From: Maratus speciosus
Taxonomy: Eukaryota > Arthropoda > Arachnida > Araneae > Salticidae
Direction of reading: 5' to 3'
DNA length: 64,000 nucleotides
Assembly (NCBI GenBank): GCA_963932465.1
Contig: OZ010795.1
Coordinates: 522,851,451 to 522,915,450, forward strand
The notes beneath the pieces were generated by a model. It was given only the letters and a program-made list of their open reading frames with translations, made no database searches and was not told the DNA's origin. Position numbers and translations under genes: made by a program. The first letter of the stretch is position 1; each line of letters opens with the position of its first letter. Shown in pieces: positions 12,238 to 21,833 of the stretch.

Positions 12238-12655
12238 ATTCAGCCAGTTAACTTTATTGGTTATAAATCTGTTGTGATATTTATGAATCAGCTCAACAGA
12301 ATAAAATCGTAGGCAATGGAAACGCAGAAAACGGTGGACACGTAATTACACAAGATTGACTTTTTTAACACAATTATTATAATTGGTAAATAAATCATAT
12401 GAGATTTAATTTTTCGAACAGGGCGAAAAATGTCCAGCCTAGGATTCAAACCAGGAATAAACTGGCTGAAGAAGCCAGTGCTCTACCAATTATGCCATCC
12501 TGGAGAAGCTGGAATTACTAATTCACCCAGTTACCTTATTAATTATAACATATGGGCTGATAATTATGATCAGCTCAACAAAATTAAATCGCACATAATA
12601 GAAACGCCAGAAAACGCTGGACACGTAATTACACAAGGTTAAATTCTTTTAACAC
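12238..12655. repeat. Direct repeats of about 140 bp flanking a tRNA-like segment
   Basis: The left copy (12238-12384) and right copy (12521-12655) share, in order, aattca(g/c)ccagtta, atcagctcaaca, agaaacgc and ggacacgtaattacacaag, then ttttaacacaa. Between them lies the tRNA-like sequence at 12433-12504. The arrangement could be a SINE dimer or a tandem duplication. Confidence 0.65.
12433..12504 (-). pseudogene. tRNA-Lys(CTT)-like sequence, probable SINE head
   Basis: On the minus strand 72 bases fold as a degraded tRNA. The A box TGGCATAATTGG fits TRGCNNARYNGG exactly, and the B box GGTTTGAATCC has one mismatch. The anticodon arm is a perfect 5-bp stem, CTGGC/GCCAG, around loop TTCTTCA, giving anticodon CTT. 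The acceptor stem keeps five pairs, TCCAG/CTGGA. The T stem is broken and no CCA is seen, so a functional tRNA is unlikely. The flanking direct repeats favour a tRNA-derived SINE. Confidence 0.6.
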
Positions 12656-12779
12656 AAAAATTTCCCCGGTCGAAATTTAAATTTTTGCACCGGGACGGGC
12701 CAGGACCTAAAAATTCCGGAAGTGCAGATTTCAAGTGGTCTATCCTAAATGGAATCTGAATTCCCTTTGTTGTGACATA

Positions 12780-13425
12780 AAAATGACGTATGGGGACATA
12801 TATCATGGGGTCGTAAATCAGGAATTCTTGAGAAAATAAAATGCTCTAGCACTGGATTTATGCCCCCTGATTGAAGTCCCCATCTACTGTGACGTCATCA
12901 AAATGACGTATGGGGATACATATCATGGGGATGTTAATCAGAATTTCGTCGAAAGTAAAACACTCCAGCACTGGATTTGTGCCCCCATTTTTTAAGACGT
13001 CAGAATGACGTATGGGGGCATAAATCATGGGGACATTAATCAGGCTCTCAATGAAAGGAAAATTCTCCATTACTGGATTTGTGTCCCCTTCTGATATGGG
13101 GGCATATATCATGGGGATGTTAATCAGGATTTCGTCAACAGTGAAATGCTCGAGCACTGGATTTGTGCCCCCATTTTTGTGACGTCAAAATAATGACGTA
13201 TGGGGACTTAAATCATGGGGACGTTAATCAGGCTCTCAACGAAAGGAAATTTCTCTAGCACTGGATTTGTGTCCCTTTCAGATGTGGGGGCATATATCAT
13301 GGGGACATTAATCAGGATTTCGTGAAAAGTGAAATGAACCAGCACTGTATTTATATCCCCATTTCTTGCGACGTCAAAATGACGTATGGGGGCATATATC
13401 ATGGGGACATTAATCAGCGCCCCCG
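12780..13425. repeat. Two-part higher-order satellite, 102/84 bp
   Basis: The word atcatgggg recurs at 12802, 12922, 13024, 13108, 13212, 13296 and 13398. After the first unit the spacing alternates 102, 84, 104, 84, 102, so a pair of about 186 bp is the real unit. One half carries gacgtatgggg and ggctctcaaYgaaagg, the other ggatttcgt and agcactggatttgtgcccc. Unit edges carry tgacgtca or its variants. On the minus strand the pair length is near a multiple of three, so it reads as a repetitive peptide (ILINIPMIYAP motif) in two frames broken near 13157-13208. Confidence 0.85.
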
Positions 13426-13804
13426 AGGAGAGCACAAGAGGCAAGTGACGTGTCCCCGGACCGCCTGTGAAAATTTATGATTATTTAAGATGGCGATTCT
13501 TTACCAATCACAATTGACTACCCTATTATTTCAGGGCGAGCCTAGAAATATATTACGATTATGATTTATATGTTTTGGAATTTACGTACTATTTGAAAAA
13601 ATTTTAAGTATTTACATTCATCTTTTCATTTGATAAGAAATATTTTTTTCCCTTTTTTTCACCCTTTTAAACAAAAATATTTATACATATTTACAATATT
13701 TCTAGTGGTATTTAAGTTCTTAAAAATAAAACAATCTCAAAAACACCCTTCTATACACCACGTGGACCCATGACATGTCCACCACAGGCAATCAGAAGAG
13801 GTAA
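13426..13804. other. Spacer including probable LINE 3' UTR
   Basis: No gene. The part next to 13805 would be the 3' untranslated tail of the minus-strand LINE relic. It includes a ccacgtggacccatgacatg stretch near 13759 that can form a hairpin. Confidence 0.4.
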
Positions 13805-14150
13805 TTATTGAATGTATTTATATTGAATAAAAGAATAATGGCTATTGAGAATATCGTAGTTAGCATAAAGTTTTTTAAGTTGTGCCGGGTCATTAATTAT
13901 TTTTAGGATATCCTGAAGGATTGTCGTTTCTGTTCAGTGAAATTTAAACTTCATGAATTTGCAGTTGCCGAAAATGTAATGCATCGGGTCTCCTCGACCA
14001 CCACATTTAAAAAGGTCGTCATCTTTTTTGCCGATATTATAAAGGAAAGACGGGAAGCTGCCGCGGCCTGTTAAAAAGTAAATAGATACTTTATCTTTTG
14101 AAATTATTTGGTTCTGAACTTTTGGTACCAGCCCGTGCGTATATCTGCCA
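13805..14150 (-). pseudogene. LINE ORF2 C-terminal relic (R1/I-like)
   Basis: The minus strand encodes the end of a non-LTR retrotransposon polyprotein in a single frame with one internal TGA (near 13939) and a final TAA at 13805-13807. Recognisable pieces are LTGRGSFPSFLYNIG, then DDDLFKCGGRGDPMHYIFGNC. The latter is the Cys/His cluster (C-x-C-like, HY, C) found after RNase H in R1/I-type LINEs. The same arrangement occurs in the other relic at 54217-56069 (LSGHGAFPSFLFKIN). Everything upstream, including reverse transcriptase and RNase H, is missing, so this is a 5'-truncated copy, as target-primed reverse transcription typically leaves. It is not functional. Confidence 0.8.
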
Positions 14151-14518
14151 CCCCCAGGGCCGCTATAACAAAAAAGTAATTAGTTTTTAGTAAAATTTCT
14201 GATATAAAGTATTTTTCAAAAACTTGTGTAAAATTGCAGGCCGTTCTCATGTTATGTCCGTCCTAAGAATAATATTTCTAACACTGAAGAGTTTCCATGT
14301 ATATGTGGAATTTCGAAAAGCTTCTCCAAAAGAAACTTCCTGAAATGACATTGTAATTTCTCTAATTTCAAAGTTTAATCGGTTCTTGATGTTGTTTACT
14401 GAAATCTAATAAATACAGTTATTTTGAATATTACAACAGAATTAAACAGGTAAACTTATTTAACTTAAACCCGCTGTTACTTCCCGATGTTATTTTTTAC
14501 TCTTAAGAAAGAAAATTA

Positions 14519-14598
14519 GGTACTTCTTAGTTATCCCGTCGACCAATTTCACCAAATTATATAAATCGCCAAACCACTCCCCAAATAATACACATTGA

Positions 14599-14643
<45 letters not shown>

Positions 14644-14828
14644 ACGAAAGAACAAATAAATTAGCAAAACATTAATAAAAATACAAATCAAACTTCAAAT
14701 TAATGGTTTTATTGGCCATTATTGGCATTTAATCTTACAATTAATTAATTAATGGCAACACCATTATTGGCAATTAATCTTGTAATTTGGCGACAGAAAT
14801 TTTGTCGACGGGATAACTAAGAAGTACC
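14519..14828. mobile_element. MITE with GGTACTTCTTAGTTATCCC termini and 8-bp target duplication
   Basis: A 25-bp perfect inverted terminus, starting GGTACTTCTTAGTTATCCCG, occurs at 14519 and in reverse complement ending at 14828. The flanks are gaaaatta (14511-14518) and gaaaataa (14829-14836), an 8-bp target duplication with one change. Inside are a 39-base T-run (14601-14639) and two ccattattggca-type direct repeats. The 8-bp duplication suggests a hAT- or P-like mechanism. Confidence 0.8.
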
Positions 14829-15293
14829 GAAAATAATTTAAATTTTTCAAATCATGCATTTATAATTTTTTTCCGTCTTTAATAACTAAAAAAGGAAAAA
14901 ATATGCTTTTGTTCTGAGCTCATAAATATGACAACAAAATAATGTAACTAAGAGACATTGCAAAATTAAATCTTTGTGATTTCAAACCATAAACAAACGA
15001 TACCGTCACCATTTTACCTACTATGACGTCATTAGAATATTGTCCATTGATTGATGGAGAACTTACTTTGTGTATGATTACCTGAATGATTTAATATTTT
15101 TTACGTTTCACGATGAATGAATCACTTGTGTTTGTATAGGTTTATGGAATGAGATATTAAGCTGTGAACCTAATTTCAACTGAAATTATCCAAGGATATA
15201 TGTATTTTTAATTGAAATTAAAAACCATGCTTTGATCTCGAAATAAAAAGTTTTAGTTTGTATAATTGGATATTTCTGTTAATTATTTATTTA
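14829..15293. other. AT-rich stretch without a gene
   Basis: No gene. The segment at 15022-15060 (tgacgtcat, then gaatattgtccattgatt) is similar to 50933-50970, indicating a dispersed repeat. Confidence 0.5.
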
Positions 15294-15970
15294 GGTACTT
15301 TTCCATTATAGAGCATTTTAAAAAAAAGCTTGACGCAATTCTGGCATCAGAAAGTGAGATATGTTGCCAAAATATATAAACAGCTATGAAAACAAATCTA
15401 ATGAACTTTTATTTTTGTTTATATATGCACTTATATACATAGAAAAAATAGTTTCTAAATATATATAATATATTTTTTATATACAAATTACACACAGATT
15501 TCAGATATGAACCGGGATACCTAACTGGCGCCAATATGGTGTTATTTTGCCTGCTATGGTAACCCGGCTATTGTTTATTATTTATTAATAAATTGTTTAT
15601 TTACTTTTATTTTCTGTTTTTAATTATATAAACTGTTTTGTTCTATAATTATTAATCAAACTTTTATTTATTTATAGTTATTTCCTTTTCAAAATGATAG
15701 CAAATAATTTAAAAATATATAAGTAACTGGTATTCGAAAGCGTTATTTCTGCCAAATTGGCGTCAGAGAAAAAACATGCCAACCCCGATGCGTATATGAC
15801 ATCTGCAAAAATTACTAATGTTTCTTTATAACAATGGGTAAATAGCTTTTTTTATATTAAATAAATTGCATACATATGGAAAAATTGCTTGTGAGTATGA
15901 AGCAGTAAATAGGTTGTCAGAAAATACGTTGGCAACCTTCTTTCTCGCCAAGAAACTTTTCTCCGAAGTA
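15294..15970. mobile_element. GGTACTTTTCC inverted-repeat element, copy A
   Basis: The left end reads ggtacttttccattatag. The right end contains ttctcgccaagaaacttttc. The body (ggcatcagaaagtgagat, ataaacagctatgaaaacaaa, gaagcagtaaataggtt) aligns with copy B at 16876-17780. Copy A lacks the 345-bp insertion found in B and so serves as the empty-site comparison. It carries its own MITE at 15492-15807. No coding capacity. Confidence 0.6.
15492..15807. mobile_element. TCATATNCGCC MITE family, diverged copy, 316 bp
   Basis: The left end is acacagatttcagatatg, and the right end in reverse complement is tgcagatgtcatatacgc. The flanks caaattac (15484-15491) and aaaattac (15808-15815) form an 8-bp duplication with one change. 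It is nested in copy A and is longer and older than the copies at 16603 and 17392. Confidence 0.6.
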
Positions 15971-16520
15971 TTGTATATAATCAATGATTGCTAGAAATGC
16001 ATTTTTAATTATTATATGCGCTTTTATGTTTCACTAAATTTATGCATACTATGCTGTATATATAAATGCTACAGTTCATATGCAGGGCTACACAAAAGAA
16101 TTTGTAAGGGCTACTGAGTATGAGAGTAAATTGCTTAAAGGTGGTTTTTAAAGGAGTTATGCGTTTTTACGCTGAACTGCATTTAGATTACTAAGACATG
16201 TTTGTAGAATATAGATAAAATGATATACAGGGTCACGCAAAGAATTGGATACATAACCGTCTATGGATGATAATATCTGGAAATGTGATTTCAGTAGTTT
16301 TAAGGGTAGTTTAAATTAAATTTTGGCTAAATAGAGGCATGTAATAACGATACTATTGGATATGGACGGTAACTGCTGAAATCAATTTTTAAAATATTTT
16401 ATGCGTCTTCTAAAATGTTTACTTAGTTATCTTATTTACCTGATTTCCTCAAATAACGAAGTTTTGTTAAAGCATTCAGGATGTGTTGGAAAGTGTTTCA
16501 TATTCTATGCTTAACGCATG
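15971..16520. mobile_element. AACACTTTCCAACA family, copy 2 (left-truncated)
   Basis: It aligns with 8170-8206 plus 9318-9962 of copy 1. Shared stretches include gattgctMgaaatgcattt, acgctgaactg, gtagaatatagataaaat, cacgcaaagaRttggatac and the right terminus with gttggaaagtgtttcat. It lacks the 1.1-kb insertion of copy 1 and a middle block of about 150 bp. Confidence 0.65.
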
Positions 16521-16602
16521 ATTTATCTTTCTTCTTTAGTCTTATTTTGAATTTATTTTATTCTTAAATTTTTTTAGTCTTATACTGCTTTATAGAAACT
16601 TT

Positions 16603-16780
16603 GGCACAGTTGTCATATACGCCAATTTGGCTAAAACATCAACAGCATAAACAACAACATCCTGGTTACCATATCAAGCAAAATAACGACACTTTGGCGC
16701 CAGTTAAGTACCCGTTGTGTATATGGCATTGGCGTCAGAAAAACATCGCGCCAATATGGGGCGTATATGACATCTGTGCC
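16603..16780. mobile_element. TCATATNCGCC MITE, 178 bp, perfect 8-bp target duplication
   Basis: The left end is ggcacagttgtcatatacgc, and the right end in reverse complement is ggcacagatgtcatatacgc (one mismatch). The flanks are gaaacttt at both 16595-16602 and 16781-16788, an exact 8-bp duplication. The interior (catcaacagcataaacaac, gttaccatatcaagca, gttaagtacc) matches the copy at 17392. The 67-codon frame crossing it is incidental. Confidence 0.88.
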
Positions 16781-16952
16781 GAAACTTTAATATTTAATGT
16801 TTAAACTCTTCGCTCCAACCCACTTGCATATAGTACAAACTATAACACAGCTAGCGCAAAACTAATAGACAGTTTGGTACTTCTCCACTGTAGGGGCTTT
16901 GGCGTTTTTTTTTTAAAGCTTGGTGTAATTTGGGCATCAGAAAGTGAGATTT

Positions 16953-17297
16953 GGGTACTTTTCCGTTATATGAATACCATTGTCGCCAAGCATAATAGTG
17001 GGCGCAAAAAGAAAATCACGTGAATTGAAGCATTTGAAAAATAAAAGAAAAAACATGTCGATACTAAAGTGAGCATTTAAAAAATATAACATTTGAAAAT
17101 TCCAGACTTTTACGAACTATTTCATTAAATCACAAATATATGCTTAAAATAAGTGAACAAATAAGTGTTATAAAATAAAGCAATAAAATAAAACTCATAT
17201 TAAACTGCTAGCATAAAATTACAAATATCTTTTAGCATTTTGAAATAATTGGCACTTTAGCATACATTTTGGCATGGTCGTATAACGGGAAAATATC
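16953..17297. mobile_element. 345-bp MITE nested in copy B
   Basis: The ends gggtacttttccgttata and, in reverse complement, gatattttcccgttata form an imperfect inverted pair. The host word gagattt occurs on both sides (16946-16952 and 17298-17304), extended to 8 bp with one mismatch. Copy A reads gtgagatatgttgcc without interruption at the same place, which confirms the insertion. Confidence 0.78.
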
Positions 17298-17391
17298 GAG
17301 ATTTGTTGTCAAATCATATAAACAGCTATGAAAACAAACTTGATGAGCGTTTTTGTTTGTTTTATATGTTTATTTTATGTGTATATTATTC

Positions 17392-17586
17392 GGTACAGAT
17401 GTCATATTCGCCCCATATTGGCGCGATTTTTTTCGGTTGCCAATTTGGCGAAAACATCAACAGCATAAACAACATAATCCGGGTTACCACATCAAGCACT
17501 TTGGCGCAAGTTAAGTACCTGTTGCCTATATGATATTGGCGACAGAAAAAATCGCGCCAATATGGGGCGAATATGACATCTGTTCC
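17392..17586. mobile_element. TCATATNCGCC MITE, 195 bp, perfect 8-bp target duplication
   Basis: Inverted ends of about 40 bp, starting ggtacagatgtcatattcgc on the left and ggaacagatgtcatattcgc in reverse complement on the right, continue through catattggcgcgatttttt. The flanks are tattattc at 17384-17391 and 17587-17594. This is the best-preserved copy of the family and is nested in copy B. Confidence 0.92.
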
Positions 17587-17780
17587 TATTATTCATGTTT
17601 TTATGTACAAATTACATCTCTTTCTGTATAAAATTAGAGAAACTGCTTTTTTGTGTTAAATAAATCGCATAAATATCGAAAAAAATGCGTGTGTATATAA
17701 AATGAAACAGTGGATAGGTTCCCGGAAAATAATTTGCCGAATTTCCTTTTTCGCCAAGGCACCTATACTGGAAAAGTAAC

Positions 17781-18154
17781 TAAAGCACATTAAAATCGCA
17801 CAGTTAGGAGCTCACACAGTACAGCGTCGGCTATTGGTGGTTATTTTATTAGTAGCATCGGGAGGAAGATGTAAAGATGTACTTTAAATTCTCACTCATA
17901 GATTTTGAAAAAATATCTTAAAAGAGTGGAGTTTAAATTAAATTTCGGAGACCTCCTTTATGAAAGATTAATGGTTTTAAATGGGAATTTCGCCAAATTA
18001 TCCAGCTGTCACAAAGCTGGCTAACATTTGGCGCTACTGTGGTAACCCTGCATTAGTATATTTTCACAATTACTCATCTCAATGAGGCGGTCCTACCGGA
18101 ATCGTGAGGGACACACAGAGACTTGGATTTTATATAAATATATATATATATATA
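17781..18154. other. Spacer with a small hairpin
   Basis: No gene. A compound hairpin at 17991-18033 pairs cgccaaat with atttggcg and, inside it, ccagct with agctgg. The stretch ends in a (TA)n run at 18131-18154 that directly abuts the LTR. Confidence 0.6.
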
Positions 18155-18575
18155 TGTAGAAGTTATTGTTTGTAAAATGTTAATATATAGATGATTTGAA
18201 TAAGTAGACATTTGAATCACAACACGTACACTTTAATACAATTCTATAAGGGTAACTTTACATCACATCGTTGATACTTTTCTAAATACAGCACCTTTCT
18301 TACTTAAAACTTACAACATATTTCTTACGAATAATTTGATTAGGCTTAACAATACCTTCCTTGGCATCTCATAAGCCGCTGCTTCATGCACAACATTATT
18401 TTTTAGACTGGCTCTTTTCTAATTTTTGAATATGTCCAAACCTTGATCCCGTGATCGTGAATTTTTATAACTCGTGCTTTCAAATCATGGATAATAAAAA
18501 TATCAAAGCGTCAGTTAATTTGCTGATCATACAGGTCATAAAGAAAATAAAGTATGTTTAAATTCAAATCCTACA
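18155..18575 (-). repeat. 3' LTR (left copy)
   Basis: This LTR is 421 bp, bounded by TGTAG...CTACA. It matches the right LTR with about ten substitutions, a 1-bp and an 11-bp length difference, roughly 2.5% divergence by eye. A ttataaaaattc TATA-like word occurs in the transcribed orientation. The DNA just inside it shows no clear polypurine tract. Confidence 0.93.
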
Positions 18576-18752
18576 AATCAGTCATCCTGACATGATGGCG
18601 TCCCGACATCATCATCCTGGCTTATTATTATTTTTTCATGTTTAAACAGCTACACTCTTGAGACTTTTATACATTTTTCTTTCACATAAAATTTTGATTA
18701 TAGGTTCAATACACATACACGTATATTTAATCTATCCGACTTGTCCAGGAGT

Positions 18753-20435
18753 TTAACCCATAGACCACGGCTTCATATATTCGGCCCTGGTTGACGTCTT
18801 CCCTGGACCTTCATGATCTCCTACTTTCTTTACTTCATACCGATCATGATTCTTGGCTGCAGTTATCTCATATGGCCCCAAAGATTTTTCTTTAAGTTTG
18901 ATATTATTGCCAAATTGCGTCCTCTTTATGGCGACGATATCTCCTATTTTGTATTTTCGTGGCTGTTTTCTTTTCTTATCAAACTGCACCTTGTTTTCTT
19001 CTTGTATTTTGAGTATATTTTTCTTTGCTTCTTCTCTCATGTCTTCGCTTTCTTCCATCATACATTCGGTAAATTCTTCTTCCAAAATTTTCTTGATATT
19101 CTGCATGTCACTGTCCTTCATTTTAACTCCTGTCATTAATTCAAAAGGACTATACTTGGTGCTTCGTGTTACCGTGCTATTGATAATTCTTTGTAATTTT
19201 GGTACATACTTATACCACTTGGATTCGACATCACTAGATAATTTTGACAAAACGGATATCATCACTCTGTGTATTCTTTCCACCTGTCCATTTCCTCTTG
19301 GCATCCCAGTTGTTATCTCTAGAGGTTCAATTCTTTCCTTTGTACAATATTCCTTGAACTCGCTTTCAGTAAAAGCTTTTCCTTTATCGGTTATAATTCT
19401 AGCTGGGTTCCCGAAAGTTGTTTATTGTAGTTCCAATTTCTCTATTACTTCCTTGGCCGACTTTGATTTCACTGGGTAAAACCATGCGAACTTCGTAAAT
19501 GCATCTACTACGGTGAAAATATATTGATATTTTTTATTTGTGAGAGGTAATGGACTTATGTGATCGATGTGATAGGTTTTCAATGGTTTGTCGCCTTTTG
19601 GTATAGGGATTAGAAAACCTTCAGCTTTCCCCTGCTTTCTATTATATAAGATACAATCAACACAGTTCGCGATTATTGTCTCTACTTTCTTCCTTAATCC
19701 AGCTATGTAAAATTCTTGATTCACTAGATCTTTCGTTTTTGATATAGCAAAGTGTCCTCTTTCATGAATTTTCCGTATAATTTCTCGTTGCATCTCTTCC
19801 GGCACCACCAATATTTCTTTTCCATTCTCGAATCTGTATAATACATCATCTTTTACTAAGTAATTATCGGACGGTCCATTTTTAATAAGCGACTTGATGC
19901 ATTGTATAGATTCATCTAGCCTTTGCGCTATTGCGATTCTTTTCGTTATTTCTCCTTGCGATCTAGTTATCACTAATACTGATTGTGTTGTCGGGACGTT
20001 TCGGCTTAATGAATCTACATGTTTCATTCTTGTTGCTGCTTTATGTTCTATCTCGTAGTCGTATTCCTCGATGAGCAATGCCCATCTTGCTACCTTAGGT
20101 GCTAAATCTCTTTTGTTTAATGTTTTCTGGAACGCAGCGCAGTCCGTTACTATCTTCAATTTATTTCCCATTAGGTAATTTCTGAATTTCTTAAGAGCTT
20201 CTATTATGGCTAATACTTCAAGTTCATAACTTGAATATTTCTCCTGTTGTGGTGAAGTTTTCTTGCTCATGTATTGTAATGGATGAAATTTTCCATCATC
20301 TCCTTTCTGTAATAAAACTGCGCCAAATTCTTGGCTGCTTGCGTCAGTATGGAGTTCTAGTGTGGATCCTTGTTTATATAATTGAAGAACTGGTTTTGTT
20401 GATAGTATTCTCTTTAACTCATTAAAAGCTCCGAG
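18753..20435 (-). pseudogene. pol 3' half: RNase H and integrase
   Basis: RNase H follows the RT: LHTDAS, then YELEVLAIIEAL and IVTDCAAF supply the acidic residues, and the segment ends with the usual HVDSLSR. Next comes the integrase zinc-binding region (HERGH ... CVDC). The catalytic core is YHIDH (Asp at 19563-19565), ITDKG (Asp at 19386-19388) and GQVER (Glu at 19278-19280). All three DDE residues are therefore present although a TAA at 19422-19424 splits the core. The C-terminus carries the LGPYEI (GPY/F) module and ends near MKPW. The frame is continuous with the RT apart from the TAG at 20436-20438. Plus-strand frames at 18813-19479 are antisense shadows. Not functional as a whole. Confidence 0.93.
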
Positions 20436-21833
20436 CTACTCTCTTTCAAATTTGAAACAATCTGTTTTCCTTAATAAATAACTTAGAGGCTTGGCGCTTT
20501 TGGCGTAATTCGGGATAAACTTTCTGAAGTATTCTGTTAAACCTAAAAAGTATTGTAATTGTTTTGTTGTAGTTGGTTTAGGGAAATTTTGCACAGCTTT
20601 TGTTTTCGCTTCAGACGGTTTTATGGTCCCATTTTCAATTATATAACCCAAGAACTCTATTTTCTTTTTAAGGAATTGGCACTTTTTGAAGTTAATTTCT
20701 AAACCATACGCTGATGCTACTTCTAATACTCGTTTCAGCTTCTTTATCCCATCTTCTTCATCATCTCAGGGAATGACAAAGTGATCCATATATACAATGA
20801 TAGTGCCTTCTCGTAGTAAATCTTGGAATACTGTGTTTACATATCTTTGAAATTGATTACCTGATATGCACAATCCGAATGGGCAACGTAAATTTCGTAT
20901 TCTCCTTCATGTGTTACAAAAGCTGTATATTTACGACTGTTTTCATCAATTTCGACGTGGAAAAAGCCGTTTTTGAGATCTAATGTCGTAAATACTTTAG
21001 CCTTCTGCAATTTGTCGATCACATCCTCAATTAACGGTAGTGGATAGCGATCTTTTAATATTTTTCGATTTATTTTCGGATAATCAATACATAACCGGTG
21101 TGATCCATCTTTTTTTCTTACTCGGGACTATTGGGGCCGCAAAATCTGAATAACTTCGTCTAATGATCCCATCTTCCAACAACTGTTGTATTTGCTTACT
21201 GATTATTTCCTGCTCCACTAGAGGTAACCTTCTTGGTCGTTCACAGATAGGTTTTTCATCCGCTAAAAGTATTTTCATTTTTAACCCAGTATCCTTTGTT
21301 TTATTTGGTTTGTATGATTCTATAAATTCTCGTATTTTTTCTCTGTTAGTTAAATTTGTAATATGAGTCAAATCCACCTCGGCATTTACGTAGTTGATAT
21401 TAACCATATCTTCCCAAGCTCGATTATCGTTATCTATACTTGATGCGGCTACTTCATCTGTTTTGGAAAGGACATCATTAATTTTAATGTATCCTACTCG
21501 AACTGAATTATCGTTTACTATTTTAACAACATCTTCCATTACTTTTAACGTCAAGCCTTCGACTGCTTTTCTACCTATTATTAAATCATAGTCAGTTTCT
21601 TGTACTACGTAAAATTTATCTTGTATTTCTATACCATCTACATAAACTTTATGCAAGAAATAACCCGTTGGTTTAATCTCTTCTCCACCTAAGCCCGATA
21701 TAGATATATTGTCGCTGGTTAACTTTGGCGCGTTTATTGCCGTATGATATCTTGAATTGGCGATTGAAATATCACTCCCTGTATCGATTATTATGTTTGT
21801 TATTATTCCTTGAATATTCAGGATTCTTCCTTT
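20436..21833 (-). pseudogene. pol 5' half: protease and reverse transcriptase
   Basis: The protease carries the retropepsin motif DTGS (21774-21785) followed by a GLGG-like segment. It continues without a break into the RT, which shows AAPIVPSKKK, VFTTLDLKNGFFHV, CPFGL and FLGYIIENG, the usual Ty3/gypsy blocks. The RT is split by the 7-base run at 21110-21116, near 20889-20896, and by TGA at 20766-20768. The catalytic YMDD box reads YMDH (20781-20792): the second aspartate codon has become CAC. This element could therefore not reverse-transcribe itself even with its frame intact. The thumb/connection region (KFIPNYAKSAKPL) is well preserved up to the TAG at 20436-20438. Confidence 0.93.

Larger units (their letters stand above)
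16876..17780. mobile_element. GGTACTTYTCC inverted-repeat element, copy B
   Basis: The left end ggtacttctccactgtaggg runs into gctttggcg; the reverse complement of the right end reads gttacttttccagtataggt and gccttggcg. Two elements are nested in it: 16953-17297 and 17392-17586. Without them it is about 360 bp and aligns with copy A. No target duplication could be fixed for the outer ends. Confidence 0.6.

Noticed and set aside
12433..12504. Functional tRNA-Lys gene
   Set aside because: The T stem and part of the acceptor stem are broken, so it is called a tRNA-derived pseudogene or SINE head.
12858..13444. Repetitive minus-strand protein (ILINIPMIYAP)
   Set aside because: The frames are broken between units and follow the satellite period; no start context or other exon is visible.
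18813..19479. Plus-strand frames of 108 and 208 codons
   Set aside because: They are antisense to the integrase and RNase H/integrase region of the minus-strand retrotransposon and have hydrophobic, low-information translations.
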